Assembly: GCA_049698695.1 (NCBI GenBank)
Contig: JBAVYH010000006.1
Location: 1-64,000, forward strand
Reading direction: 5' to 3'
DNA length: 64,000 bases
Origin: Bog-375 sp049698695
Lineage (GTDB): Bacteria; Acidobacteriota; Terriglobia; Bryobacterales; Bryobacteraceae
Below the pieces are notes generated by a model, which saw only the letters and a list, made by a program, of their open reading frames with translations, had not been told where the DNA came from and made no database searches. Position 1 is the first letter of the stretch. Each line of letters opens with the position of its first letter. Positions 17,278-25,503 of the stretch are shown here, piece by piece. Position numbers and translations under genes: made by a program.

Positions 17278-17736
17278 CTACAGCAGTTTGCCCAGCACCA
17301 GCGCGTCCTCTCCGTCTTCGTAATAGCCCCGAACCTTGCGCAGGCGGGCAAACCCGAATTTCGCATAGAGCGCCTGCGCCTGCCAATTCGACGGGCGCAC
17401 CGCGAGGGTGAACTGGCGGACGCGGCGCAACCGCAAACGTCGCAGCGTGCTGCGCATCAGGGAAGAGGCGATGCCCTGGCCGCGGCGCTCCGCACAAACC
17501 GCCACCGAAACCAGCTCGGCGCGCGGCCGGGACTGGCGGCCGGAGGTCGAAGTGACCATATAGGCGCGGATGCCGGCGCCTGCGGCGGCCACCAGGAACA
17601 GGCGCCCGCATTTGGCGAAAAGCTCTGCAAACAAGTTGCGATCATAAGCATCGGCTCCGAACGAGGCGCGCTCGATGGCCAGAACGGCATCCAGATCGGA
17701 CATCCGAAAGGGACGGATGTAGTACTGAGGTTGCAT
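17278..17736 (-). CDS. rimI: GNAT N-acetyltransferase, RimI type
   Basis: A 152-residue acetyltransferase beginning IRPFRMSDLDAVLAIERASF. The acetyl-CoA loop is at ERRGQGIASSLM (about 92-103), followed by FTLAVRPSNWQAQALYAKFGF, the RimI-like block with the aromatic residue ahead of the final strand, and GYYEDGEDALVL. RimI acetylates the N-terminal alanine of ribosomal protein S18, but related GNATs differ, so the substrate is inferred. It is divergent from feoA and shares a short intergenic region carrying a dyad. Confidence 0.82.
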   Translation of the reverse strand: MQPQYYIRPFRMSDLDAVLAIERASFGADAYDRNLFAELFAKCGRLFLVAAAGAGIRAYMVTSTSGRQSRPRAELVSVAVCAERRGQGIASSLMRSTLRRLRLRRVRQFTLAVRPSNWQAQALYAKFGFARLRKVRGYYEDGEDALVLGKLL

Positions 17737-17743
17737 GGCGCTA

Positions 17744-17762
17744 AGTGTTATTTTGCTACACT
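17744..17762. promoter_or_regulatory. Dyad in the rimI/feoA divergent region
   Basis: AGTGT (17744-17748) and ACACT (17758-17762) are exact inverted halves separated by nine T-rich bases. Its place 20 bp before feoA suggests an iron- or metal-responsive operator. It does not match a Fur or DtxR consensus that I can name. Confidence 0.35.
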
Positions 17763-17782
17763 AAACGCCTTGGGGGCAGGAA

Positions 17783-18145
17783 GTGAAGAAAGCCAGGGGC
17801 AAATCGGACAAGCGGCATCTTGACAAGGATTTCGGAGTCGCGCATACTGAAATGGACATGCAACTGAGTGGCAACAAGCGCGAATCGGCAATCCCGCCGG
17901 CGAGCCTGGTGGACTTGCGCCGCGGCGACGAGGCGGTCTTGAGCGAGATCGATTTGCCGGTCGAGGATGCGCGTCGTTTGATGGAGCTTGGCTTTCTTCC
18001 CGGAGCGCGGGTGGTGGCCGGACAAAGCGCGCCGGGCGGGGATCCGCGGGTGTTTCAAGTGGATGGATCGGAGGTCGCGGTGCGGCGCGAAACCGCGCGG
18101 CGCCTCAAGATCCACCATAAGGGGCGCCTTCCGAGGAAGGCATGA
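17783..18145 (+). CDS. feoA: Ferrous iron transport protein FeoA
   Basis: Up to 120 residues from the GTG at 17783; the ATG at 17852 would remove a basic 23-residue leader and is equally plausible, as neither start has a strong ribosome site. The core is a small SH3-like FeoA domain: LVDLRRGDEAVLSEIDLPVEDARRLMELGFLPGARVV, then VFQVDGSEVAVRRETARRL. FeoA assists the FeoB Fe(II) transporter in the inner membrane. It overlaps feoB by four bases (ATGA). Confidence 0.9.
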   Translation: MKKARGKSDKRHLDKDFGVAHTEMDMQLSGNKRESAIPPASLVDLRRGDEAVLSEIDLPVEDARRLMELGFLPGARVVAGQSAPGGDPRVFQVDGSEVAVRRETARRLKIHHKGRLPRKA

Positions 18146-20034
18146 GCGACTGTTCGGCCTGCGCCGGATGCGGCACCGCGTCGGCGGTCGCATTTCCCCC
18201 TGACGCCGCTGTGAAAGTGGTGGCCGTGATCGGGCCGCCCAACTCCGGCAAAACCACTCTCTTCAACCGCCTCACCGGCTTACGCCAGAAGGTCGCCAAT
18301 TTTCCCGGCGTCACGGTGGAGCAGCACACCGGCATCGCCGAACTGCCCGGTGGCCAAGCCGTGGAATTGATCGATTTGCCGGGTGTTTACAGCCTTTCGC
18401 CGCATTCGGAAGACGAGCAGGTGGCATACGATGTGCTTACAGGCCGGCGCGACGACACGCCCAAGCCCGAAGCCATCCTGCTGGTGCTCGATTCGACCAA
18501 TCTGAGCCGCCATCTGATGCTGGCGGCGCCGATCCTGGCGTTAGGCCTGCCGTCGTTGATCATTCTCAACATGGCCGACGACCTGCGCAACCGCGGCGGC
18601 ACGCTCGACATCAAAGCGCTCTCCAGGGAATTGGGTGCCCCGGTGGCTTTGGTGAGCGCGCGCCAGGGTGAAGGCATCGAACAGGTGCGCGATTTTCTCG
18701 CTGGGACTATGGCGCTGCCCACGCCCAGGTCGCTGCCGGTGCTGCACGATGTCCCCAAATGCCGCGAGTGGGCCGGGAGGGTGGGCAGCCAGGCCGACTA
18801 TCGCGCGCCGATTGCTCCCAAATGGACGCGCCGTCTGGACCGCGTCATCCTGCATCCCGTGGCCGGGCCGCTAGTTTTCGCGTTGGTGGTGATTGCCGTC
18901 TTTCAATCCATTTTCAGCTACGTCACGCCTCTGATGGACGGCGTCAAGTGGCTGTTTGAAGTTTCCGGCAACTGGATTGCAACTACGTTGCCGCCGTCGC
19001 TGATCCGCTCGCTGCTGGTGGATGGGGTGTGGAAAGGCGTCGGCTCGGTGATCGTCTTCCTGCCCCAGGTTCTGCTGTTGTTTCTGTTCATCGGCATCCT
19101 CGAAGATTCCGGCTATCTGGCGCGCGCGGCGCTGATCGCCGACCGTACCATGGCGCGCTTCGGGCTGCAAGGCAAGTCGTTCATCCCCCTGCTTTCGGCT
19201 TATGCCTGCGCGGTGCCGGCGATTCTATCCACGCGCACCATCGAGAATAAGCGCGACCGCACGGCCACTATCCTGATCGCGCCCTTCATGACGTGCGCGG
19301 CGCGGTTTCCGGTCTACACATTGATCATCGCGGCCTTTTTGCCCAACCGGCAACTGTTGGGTTTTCTCAGTGTGCGCACGGTGGCCATGATCGGCCTTTA
19401 TGCGCTCGGATTCCTGATGGCAGTGGTGACGGCGCGGGTGTTGAAATCGTCGATTCTGAAGAGCGGCCACACGCCGTTCCTGTTGGAGATGCCGGCTTAC
19501 CGCTGGCCCACCGTGCAATCGCTCGGCCTGCGATTGCTCGACCGGTCCAAGGTTTTTCTGCGCCGCGCCGGCACGGTGATCCTGCTGGTGACGGTGCTGT
19601 TATGGATGGCGGCGCATGTGCCGTACACGCACGGCCATCCTCCGGCCATGCGCGACAGCCTGGCGGGCACGCTGGGCCGCACCATCGAGCCGGTCATCAA
19701 GCCGCTCGGTTTCGATTGGAAGATCGGTATCGGCATCATCACTTCCTTTGCGGCGCGCGAGACCATCATCGCCACGCTGGGAGCGATTTATGGCATGGAC
19801 CATCCGGATTCCACCAGCATGGACTTGCAGAGCGCCCTGCGTCACGACCTGACGCCCGGCGGTGCGGTAGCGTTGCTGATCTTCTTCGCCTTTGCCATGC
19901 AATGCGTTTCCACCGTGGCCGTGGTGCGCCGCGAGACCGGCGGGTGGAAATGGCCGCTGGCCCAATTTGCGTACATGAGCGCGCTGGCTTACGGCGGCGC
20001 CTTTCTGGCCGCGCACCTGATGCGGTTCGTGTAG
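18142..20034 (+). CDS. feoB: Ferrous iron transporter FeoB
   Basis: A 630-residue protein whose start overlaps feoA. The N-terminal G domain has G1 GPPNSGKT (31-38), G3 DLPG (78-81) and G4 NMAD (143-146). The membrane part has two Gate regions; conserved blocks include EDSGYLARAALIADRTMARFGL, KSFIPLLSAYACAVPAIL and RTIENKRDRTATILIAPFMTCAARFPVY with the GFGCN-like Cys region, followed by nucleoside-recognition-type helices. It is shorter than many FeoB proteins but seems complete. The N-terminal CSACAGC segment is a Cys-rich extension that might bind metal. It imports Fe(II). Confidence 0.95.
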   Translation: MSDCSACAGCGTASAVAFPPDAAVKVVAVIGPPNSGKTTLFNRLTGLRQKVANFPGVTVEQHTGIAELPGGQAVELIDLPGVYSLSPHSEDEQVAYDVLTGRRDDTPKPEAILLVLDSTNLSRHLMLAAPILALGLPSLIILNMADDLRNRGGTLDIKALSRELGAPVALVSARQGEGIEQVRDFLAGTMALPTPRSLPVLHDVPKCREWAGRVGSQADYRAPIAPKWTRRLDRVILHPVAGPLVFALVVIAVFQSIFSYVTPLMDGVKWLFEVSGNWIATTLPPSLIRSLLVDGVWKGVGSVIVFLPQVLLLFLFIGILEDSGYLARAALIADRTMARFGLQGKSFIPLLSAYACAVPAILSTRTIENKRDRTATILIAPFMTCAARFPVYTLIIAAFLPNRQLLGFLSVRTVAMIGLYALGFLMAVVTARVLKSSILKSGHTPFLLEMPAYRWPTVQSLGLRLLDRSKVFLRRAGTVILLVTVLLWMAAHVPYTHGHPPAMRDSLAGTLGRTIEPVIKPLGFDWKIGIGIITSFAARETIIATLGAIYGMDHPDSTSMDLQSALRHDLTPGGAVALLIFFAFAMQCVSTVAVVRRETGGWKWPLAQFAYMSALAYGGAFLAAHLMRFV

Positions 20035-20044
20035 GGCAGTCTCA

Positions 20045-20113
20045 CGGGCAAGCTAAAGCATGCCCCACCCGATGGCACGCACGGTATTCTTGGGGCATGC
20101 TTTAGCTTGCCCG
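20045..20113. repeat. Family A repeat, perfect inverted pair
   Basis: Two 23-base arms (20045-20067 and 20091-20113) are exact reverse complements around a 23-base loop, just after the feoB stop. Each arm contains the element GCAAGCTAAAGCATGCCCCA. It would form a strong hairpin in RNA from either strand and probably ends feoB transcription. Confidence 0.8.
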
Positions 20114-20187
20114 TTTGTTTTCCCGAGCCCGCAACCCGCCTGCACGCCGTGCGCCGCGGGCGCGTCATAATAGAAAGGGACATACGT

Positions 20188-20676
20188 ATGCGGAAACTGT
20201 TTTGCGCCAGGCATGCTAGGCCTCATCGCCGGCGGGGATTCTCCCTGATTGAGTTGCTGATCGTGGTATCGATCATCCTCATCCTTATTACGATCGCCGT
20301 GCCCAAGTTCACCCACGCCCAGATGTACACGCGGGAAACCGCGGCCATTCAGGCGATCAAGACCATTCACACGGCCCAGGTGCAGTACCAGTCGCAGTAC
20401 GGCCGCTACGCGGCGTCGCTCACCGAGCTCGGGCCACCGGCCAGCGGTGCGCCGAACACTTCGGCCGCCGACCTGATCGGCAACGATCTGGCCAACGGCG
20501 AAAAGCAGGGCTATAAATTCACCGTCGCGCCCGTCCCAGGCGGTTATGTGGTCAATGCGGTCCCGGTCGCGTACAACAGCAGCGGCAGCCGCAGCTTCTA
20601 CTCCGACCAGTCGATGGTGATTCACGAAAACGACGGCCCCGAGCCGGCTACCGCGCAAAGCAAGGAACTGCGCTAG
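20188..20676 (+). CDS. Type IV pilin-like / pseudopilin protein
   Basis: A 162-residue protein from the ATG at 20188, behind a GAAAGGGA ribosome site. A short basic leader ends at the prepilin peptidase site in RRRGFSLIELLIVV (cleavage between G and F, with Glu at +5). The hydrophobic helix follows. The rest has a GspG/PilE-like body: AIQAIKTIHTAQVQYQSQYGRYAASLTEL and a FTVAPVPGGYVVNAVPV strand. It could be a minor pilin or a type II secretion pseudopilin. pilT lies 11 kb away, but no assembly gene adjoins it. Confidence 0.88.
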   Translation: MRKLFCARHARPHRRRGFSLIELLIVVSIILILITIAVPKFTHAQMYTRETAAIQAIKTIHTAQVQYQSQYGRYAASLTELGPPASGAPNTSAADLIGNDLANGEKQGYKFTVAPVPGGYVVNAVPVAYNSSGSRSFYSDQSMVIHENDGPEPATAQSKELR

Positions 20677-20692
20677 GGTGGCGCGAACTGTC

Positions 20693-20719
20693 TGTGGCGC
20701 ACGCGCGCGCGCCACATTT
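20693..20719 (+). terminator. Hairpin after the pilin gene
   Basis: TGTGGCGC (20693-20700) pairs with GCGCCACA (20709-20716) around an eight-base loop and is followed by TTT. It lies 17 bases after the pilin stop and probably ends that transcript. Confidence 0.5.
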
Positions 20720-20804
20720 GCATCCAGGGCGATGTGAAGTTATTCTTGCGTTAGCCCGCGGCTCCTGCGCAGGCTGAAGGGACACTTTACCGAACAAGCT
20801 TCCG

Positions 20805-22043
20805 ATGTTCTCATACTCCGGCAACGATCTCTATTGCGAGCAAGTGGCGCTGGCCGACCTGGCGGCGCGGGTGGGCACGCCAGCCTACGTCTATTCCACC
20901 GAAACGATTCTGGCTAATTACCGCGCCTATGACGAGGCCTTCGGCGCGCTGCCGCACACGGTTTGCTACGCGGTCAAGGCGAATTCGTCGCTGGCGGTGC
21001 TGGCGCTGCTGGCCAAAGCGGGAGCCGGGTTCGACATCGTTTCGGGCGGCGAGCTGGCGCGCGTGCTGGCCGCCGGCGGCGACCCGTCGCGCGTGGTGTT
21101 TTCAGGGGTGGGCAAAACCGCCGCGGAAGTGGAGTACGCGCTCGACCACGGCATCCACAGTTTCAATTGCGAATCCGAACCGGAGATGGCGCTGCTCGAC
21201 GCCATGGCCGCGCGGCGCGGCGTGAAGGCGGGATTTTCGATTCGCGTCAACCCCGATGTGGACGCTGCCACCCATCCTTACATCGCCACCGGCCTCGGCC
21301 AGCACAAGTTCGGCATCGCCATCGAGCGGGCGCACGCGGTCTACGAACGGGCGCGCAGCCTCGCCCACCTGTCGGCCGAAGGTGTGAGCTGCCACATCGG
21401 CTCGCAGATCCTGGATGCCAGCCCGATTCTGGAAGCGCTGGACAAGCTGGTGGAGCTGGCCCGGCAACTCCGCGCGGAAGGCTGCCCGATTCGTCATCTG
21501 GATTTGGGCGGCGGGCTGGGCATCGCCTACAAGCCCGGCGAAAAGGCGCCCGCCGTCGCGACATTCGTCGAGGGCTTGCACGCCAAGCTCCGCGATACGG
21601 GGCTTTTGGTGATGGTCGAGCCGGGCCGCTCGATTGTGGGGCCGGCCGGCGTGTTGCTCACCCGCGTGCTCTACCGCAAGCAGAACGGCGCGAAGGAATT
21701 CATCGTGGTGGATGCGGCGATGAACGATCTGATCCGCCCGGCGCTCTATCACGCGCACCACGAGATTGTGCCGCTGCGCAAGAACGGGCTGCCGCCGGTG
21801 AAGGCGGACGTAGTGGGCCCGGTGTGCGAGAGCGGCGATTTCCTGGCGCGCGACCGCCTGATGGCCAACGCCATGCCGGGCGATTATCTGGCGGTCTGCG
21901 CGGCGGGCGCTTACGGATTCGTGCAGTCGTCGAACTACAACTCGCGCCCGCGCGCGCCGGAGGTGCTGGTGGAAGGCGCCGCCTGCCGGGTGATCCGCCA
22001 GCGCGAGACTTACACCGACCTGATGCGCGGCGAAACCGTCTGA
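20805..22043 (+). CDS. lysA: Diaminopimelate decarboxylase
   Basis: A 412-residue PLP enzyme of the alanine-racemase fold, starting at the ATG at 20805. The PLP lysine is Lys-58 in CYAVKAN. SVELDIVSGGEL-type FDIVSGGELARVL, SCHIGSQI, LDLGGGLGI, VEPGRSIVGPAG and the catalytic CESGDFLARDR near residue 340 are all present. It makes L-lysine from meso-diaminopimelate, the last step of the pathway. No lysine riboswitch is evident in the 128 bases upstream. Confidence 0.95.
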   Translation: MFSYSGNDLYCEQVALADLAARVGTPAYVYSTETILANYRAYDEAFGALPHTVCYAVKANSSLAVLALLAKAGAGFDIVSGGELARVLAAGGDPSRVVFSGVGKTAAEVEYALDHGIHSFNCESEPEMALLDAMAARRGVKAGFSIRVNPDVDAATHPYIATGLGQHKFGIAIERAHAVYERARSLAHLSAEGVSCHIGSQILDASPILEALDKLVELARQLRAEGCPIRHLDLGGGLGIAYKPGEKAPAVATFVEGLHAKLRDTGLLVMVEPGRSIVGPAGVLLTRVLYRKQNGAKEFIVVDAAMNDLIRPALYHAHHEIVPLRKNGLPPVKADVVGPVCESGDFLARDRLMANAMPGDYLAVCAAGAYGFVQSSNYNSRPRAPEVLVEGAACRVIRQRETYTDLMRGETV

Positions 22044-22081
22044 CGGGTGCGGCGCCCAGCCCTTCTGCCGCACAATGGAGC

Positions 22082-22885
22082 ATGGCCGAAATTCAACCTG
22101 CCCGCTACACCTGCTATCGCGCGGCCGGGCCGATCTCGATCGATGGCAAGCTGGAGGAGCCTTCCTGGCGCCTGGCGCCCAAATCGCCGCCGTTCGTCGA
22201 CATCGTGACCGGCGAGCCGGCCTGGTTCGATACCCGCGTGGCCTTGCTGTGGGACGACGAATACCTTTATTTCGGTTTCTGGATCGAAGAAACCGACGTC
22301 TGGGGCACGCTCACCGAACGCGATTCCAAAATCTGGGAAGAGAATGATATCGAGCTGTTCATCGCCGGCCGCGACGCTTACTACGAATTCGAAATCAACG
22401 CGCTCAACACGGTGTATGAAGCGTTCTGGATCTGGAAGGACATTCACCAGCCAGGCGGGCGCTATTACGGGCGGCCCGAGTTCGATGCCGCGCGGCAGCG
22501 CACCATGGTGCTCGATGGCGTTGGCGGCCACGTGCATCCGCGCGGCGAGCGCTGGGGCTTTCTCGATTGGAATTTCCCTGGGCTGAAGACCGCCGTGCAC
22601 GTGGATGGCGTGGTCAACAGCCGCACCAACACCGACCGCGGCTGGACTGTCGAGCTGGCATTTCCGTGGAAAGGGCTGGCGCTGATTGCGGATGGCCGGG
22701 CGTTGCCGCCCGCCGATGGCGATGTGTGGCGCATCGATTGTTCACGTTTCGAGAAGATCGGCCGCAACCGCGAAACCCTGGACCCGTGCGCCGGCTGGAC
22801 CTGGAACCGCCACGGCCACTACGATTCGCACATCCCGGAAGTGTTCCCCCGCGTGACGTTTTCCACCCGCTCGGTTGCCGGATGA
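22082..22885 (+). CDS. CBM9/DOMON-like carbohydrate-binding protein
   Basis: A 267-residue protein from the ATG at 22082, 38 bp after lysA. It has the beta-sandwich pattern of family 9 carbohydrate-binding and related domains: ISIDGKLEEPSWRLAPKSPPFVDI, VALLWDDEYLYFGFWIEE, WEENDIELFI, YYEFEINALNTVYEAFW and a late GWTVELAFPWKGLAL. No signal peptide is visible, so it is either cytoplasmic or starts further upstream. Related acidobacterial proteins are usually linked to sugar or glycan use. Its ligand is unknown. Confidence 0.8.
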   Translation: MAEIQPARYTCYRAAGPISIDGKLEEPSWRLAPKSPPFVDIVTGEPAWFDTRVALLWDDEYLYFGFWIEETDVWGTLTERDSKIWEENDIELFIAGRDAYYEFEINALNTVYEAFWIWKDIHQPGGRYYGRPEFDAARQRTMVLDGVGGHVHPRGERWGFLDWNFPGLKTAVHVDGVVNSRTNTDRGWTVELAFPWKGLALIADGRALPPADGDVWRIDCSRFEKIGRNRETLDPCAGWTWNRHGHYDSHIPEVFPRVTFSTRSVAG

Positions 22886-22937
22886 ATGCGTGGTTGCGTT
22901 GCGCCGTCTGTGCGCTGGCTATGATCGGCCCAAAACC

Positions 22938-23411
22938 CTACGCCGGGGTGACGGGGTGCTTTCCGTTGTTCGCCTCTTCGCGCACGCGGAATGAGCTGCG
23001 ATGGATTTTCACGGCGGTGTGGGCGCCCTGGCTGCGCAGCGTCTCCCCAACCACGTGAAGTGCAACCTTGACGGCGTCCGCGGGCCAATCCACATCGAGT
23101 TCGATCCTGGTTCTGGGAGGGAGTTCCTGAGCGCATTCGAATAGCAGCCCTCCACGCGAGATATTCACCAGGCGGCCGGCGCCTGTCCGGACGATCCTTC
23201 GCCCCAGGATGAGCTTGTACTCGATCCCCGTGCGAATCGGATAGCGGCAGTCGGTGCGACGCTCCGCCTTCGACGTCGAACTTGGGGAGATAATCGCTTC
23301 CGTCAATTGAGCCTCTGTATCCTCATTATGGGGAATGTGCGCAGAGTTCCGACAGACCCACCCGCCAAATGACGGTACCTTCAGTTCAGATAGACGGTAT
23401 AGTACCACCAT
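22938..23411 (-). CDS. PilZ-domain protein
   Basis: A 157-residue protein. The C-terminal two thirds form a PilZ domain: a basic entry ERRTDCRYPIRTGIEYK with the RxxxR-type arginines, then RLVNISRGGLLFE (the D/N-x-S-x-x-G half of the c-di-GMP site) and a beta-strand pair. It may bind c-di-GMP and act as an effector. The 55-residue N-terminal part looks disordered, so the true start could be further in. A similar PilZ protein is at 24338-24751. Confidence 0.8.
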   Translation of the reverse strand: MVVLYRLSELKVPSFGGWVCRNSAHIPHNEDTEAQLTEAIISPSSTSKAERRTDCRYPIRTGIEYKLILGRRIVRTGAGRLVNISRGGLLFECAQELPPRTRIELDVDWPADAVKVALHVVGETLRSQGAHTAVKIHRSSFRVREEANNGKHPVTPA

Positions 23412-23485
23412 GGCGAGGGCGGGTTGGCCGGAGCCGGGCGCTGGATGCGCAACAGGCAGTGGCAGGCAATGTAGCGCTGCGTTTA

Positions 23486-24046
23486 CTATGCCAATGCCAG
23501 GGCGACCAGCGTTGGGGAAGGAGGATCCTGGCCCGCTAGTCGTTGCAGGATGGGCATTTCGAGCGCGTCAGGATCGAGTTCCACGGCGCATTGCGCGATT
23601 TCCTCTTCCGTCGCGCCCGGAAAGCACAGTTCGCAGGTTGCCACCGCGCTGCCGGATCGGATGGCGGGTCCAAACGTCCGGCAGGCGAGCGGCCGCGATT
23701 CGTAAAGATCACAGGTCCCGGTCGCAGGGTCGAGCGCCGGGCAGGGCTCGTCATCATCGGCCGCCTCGCTGAGCGCCCGCTTCGCAGTGTCGTCAGGATA
23801 CTCACGCCGCAGTTTTGCGGCCGCCTCGCCGGCGCGGGTGCGAACACGCGTAGCCCGTGCTGCGTCACGCCTCTCCAGATCCGCCAGGCCCCGGCGCAGG
23901 CGCTGCGCATCCAACTCGCTGATCTCAAAAGCGCCCAGGCAGCACTCGTAACAGCCCGGCCGGCACTTGAGCCAAGCCCCGGCTTTGCCGGCGGCTTCGG
24001 CCAGCGCCGCATCGACGATCTGAATCAGCTCGCTGTCGTCTGCCAC
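23486..24046 (-). CDS. YkgJ-family cysteine-cluster protein
   Basis: A 186-residue cytoplasmic protein starting at a GTG. Cys-rich motifs are CRPGCYECCLG near residue 30, then CPALDPATGTCDLYESRPLACRTFGP in the middle, and a final CELCFPG. This is the conserved eight-cysteine zinc- or iron-binding pattern of the YkgJ (DUF3109-related) family. Biological role is unknown. The gene is flanked by the PilZ gene and the small membrane protein gene. Confidence 0.82.
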   Translation of the reverse strand: MADDSELIQIVDAALAEAAGKAGAWLKCRPGCYECCLGAFEISELDAQRLRRGLADLERRDAARATRVRTRAGEAAAKLRREYPDDTAKRALSEAADDDEPCPALDPATGTCDLYESRPLACRTFGPAIRSGSAVATCELCFPGATEEEIAQCAVELDPDALEMPILQRLAGQDPPSPTLVALALA

Positions 24047-24138
24047 TCTTTATAAGGATAACGGACCGAGGGTCGATTCGCGGAGCACCCGGAACAAACG
24101 GCCTTTCCGGCGCGTACAGAAAAGAGAGGTTCACGCAC

Positions 24139-24327
24139 GTGAAGTTTCTGTTGTGGTGTATTCTCCTCGTGCTGTGCTGGCCGCTGGCGCTGGCCGCGCT
24201 AGTGGTCTACCCGCTGGTGTGGCTGTTGCTGCTGCCGTTCCGTCTGGTCGGAATTGCGGTGGAGGGCGCCCTATCGCTGGTCTGGGCCTTGGTCACGCTT
24301 CCCGCGCGGCTGCTGCGCGCCATCTGA
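24139..24327 (+). CDS. Small hydrophobic membrane protein (62 residues)
   Basis: It begins at a GTG behind the strong ribosome site AGAGAGG (24123-24129). Almost the whole sequence is hydrophobic: two membrane segments (about 2-30 and 34-58) rich in Leu, Val and Ala, with a basic end RLLRAI. It is divergent from the YkgJ gene and convergent with the second PilZ gene. The good start site argues for a real gene; the function cannot be guessed. Confidence 0.65.
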   Translation: MKFLLWCILLVLCWPLALAALVVYPLVWLLLLPFRLVGIAVEGALSLVWALVTLPARLLRAI

Positions 24328-24337
24328 AACCGGCGTC

Positions 24338-24751
24338 TTAACTGGGCATCCGGAGTTCGACGCCAGGCTGCTGGGCCGTCGTGAACGTACGGCCTTGGGT
24401 GCGGAATTCATAGCGTTCGATGGCGACTGCTGCGCCCCTCTCGTTGCTGCGAACTACGCATCCGTAAATCATCAGCTTCATCGGGCAGTTGTCGTTGAGG
24501 AGGACAGGCCACGTCATCGAGAGTTCGACGGGCATGCCCGTGGTAAGCATGCTTTCCGTCGAGAACCACACGCCGCCGCTGGAAATGTTCATCGTTTTGC
24601 CGTTCCCAGTCTCGGCAATCCGTTGACCGTAAAGCATCTTATAACGGACTTCCTGTTCGATCTGGAAGCGCCGCTTGCTGCGTCTTTCGCGTTCACTGCC
24701 TCGCAATAAGCTTTCATCCTGTGTTTCGATCACCCGGCACCGCCTTCTCAT
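24338..24751 (-). CDS. PilZ-domain protein
   Basis: A 137-residue protein with a PilZ pattern: RRSKRRFQIEQEVRYK at the front (the arginine-rich half of the c-di-GMP site), then GNGKTMNISSGGVWFSTE (the N-x-S-x-x-G half) and MPVELSMTWPVLLND. Its layout parallels the protein at 22938-23411, suggesting paralogues. It is probably a cytoplasmic c-di-GMP effector. Immediately downstream of its start, on the other side, lie the twin small RNA genes. Confidence 0.8.
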   Translation of the reverse strand: MRRRCRVIETQDESLLRGSERERRSKRRFQIEQEVRYKMLYGQRIAETGNGKTMNISSGGVWFSTESMLTTGMPVELSMTWPVLLNDNCPMKLMIYGCVVRSNERGAAVAIERYEFRTQGRTFTTAQQPGVELRMPS

Positions 24752-24969
24752 CGTGAAGGTAACTCTTTTAGGATCAATCGCTCAATATGTCTTTGGTTAG
24801 GCGGGGGGCGTTATCCAGGGCCCCCGCAGTTAATCCTTACTGATGGCCTATCCCAGGCGATTTCAAAGGATTACGCTCTCGGCCCCAAACCTCCGTACTG
24901 GGAATAAGAGACCGTCCGGCCACCGTGCAGCCACGCCTTAAAAAACTTCAGAAAACGTTCAGAAAATCC

Positions 24970-24998
24970 TGGACAAACAGATCCTAAATTGCTAGTAT
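24970..24998 (+). promoter_or_regulatory. Promoter of small RNA copy 1
   Basis: TGGACA (24970-24975), 17 bases, TAGTAT (24993-24998). The same boxes and spacing recur 286 bp downstream. Confidence 0.75.
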
Positions 24999-25004
24999 TA
25001 GAAC

Positions 25005-25097
25005 AACACAGACAGCATCCCTGGCGGCGAGTCCCCTCCCGCCGCCAACCCTCTGAGTGCAAGGCCCCGGGATACCCAGCTCGGGGCCTTTTAATTT
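25005..25097 (+). ncRNA. Small RNA gene, copy 1 of a tandem pair
   Basis: Predicted start about seven bases after the -10 box. The 5' end ACAGACAGCATCC leads to a hairpin with stem GGCGGCG/CGCCGCC (25023-25029, 25040-25046) and a 10-base loop AGTCCCCTCC. After CTCTGAGTGC comes a Rho-independent terminator: AAGGCCCCG (25061-25069) pairs with CGGGGCCTT (25082-25090), then TTTTAATTT. Total about 90 nucleotides with no convincing reading frame. The loop is complementary to Shine-Dalgarno-type GGAGGGG sequences, so base-pairing to ribosome sites is an inferred role; hfq is present at 54258. Confidence 0.8.
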
Positions 25098-25255
25098 GTC
25101 CGGCCGATTCAGCATCCGCTCTCTCCCTCCGATGTTTTCCACATTGCGTGGAGCGGCCCCACAGCAGGATAGACTTCCACCGACCGATCAATGGTACCTA
25201 TGGAACTCGCTCCGGTCAAATAAGTGTCCCACAAGACATCTTCAACGATTTTTTG

Positions 25256-25284
25256 TGGACAAACGGATCTGAAACAATTATTAT
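25256..25284 (+). promoter_or_regulatory. Promoter of small RNA copy 2
   Basis: TGGACA (25256-25261), 17 bases, TATTAT (25279-25284), the same layout as copy 1. Confidence 0.75.
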
Positions 25285-25290
25285 GGGAAC

Positions 25291-25380
25291 AATACAGACA
25301 GCATCCTTGGCGGCGAGTCCCCTCCCGCCGCCACTCTCTGAGTGCAAGGCCCCAAGTTACCCAACTTGGGGCCTTTATCA
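25291..25380 (+). ncRNA. Small RNA gene, copy 2 of a tandem pair
   Basis: It repeats copy 1: the ACAGACAGCATCC 5' end, the stem at 25309-25315 and 25326-25332, the identical AGTCCCCTCC loop, and CTCTGAGTGC. The terminator stem is AAGGCCCCAAGTT/AACTTGGGGCCTT (25346-25358, 25363-25375) with loop ACCC. Compared with copy 1, the inner stem changes on both sides so that pairing is kept, evidence for selection on RNA structure. Length is about 88 nucleotides. Divergent bases are concentrated in spacers and loops. Confidence 0.8.
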
Positions 25381-25503
25381 TTTCTGAGCCGTTCCGCCTT
25401 GAGAAGCCTCCTGCGCGCTGCGGCGCAAGAACCGGTCCACCTTGGTCCGTGGTGAAGTGGCGATGGCGCGGCTGACCTGGCTCACCCTTCCCTTCCCTCC
25501 CGC

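Larger units (their letters stand above)
24752..25503. other. Intergenic region containing two small RNA genes
   Basis: This 752-bp gap between the PilZ gene and lptD holds the twin small RNA genes, both on the plus strand (24970-25097 and 25256-25380). The sequence between them (25098-25255) and after them shows no gene I can assign. Confidence 0.75.
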
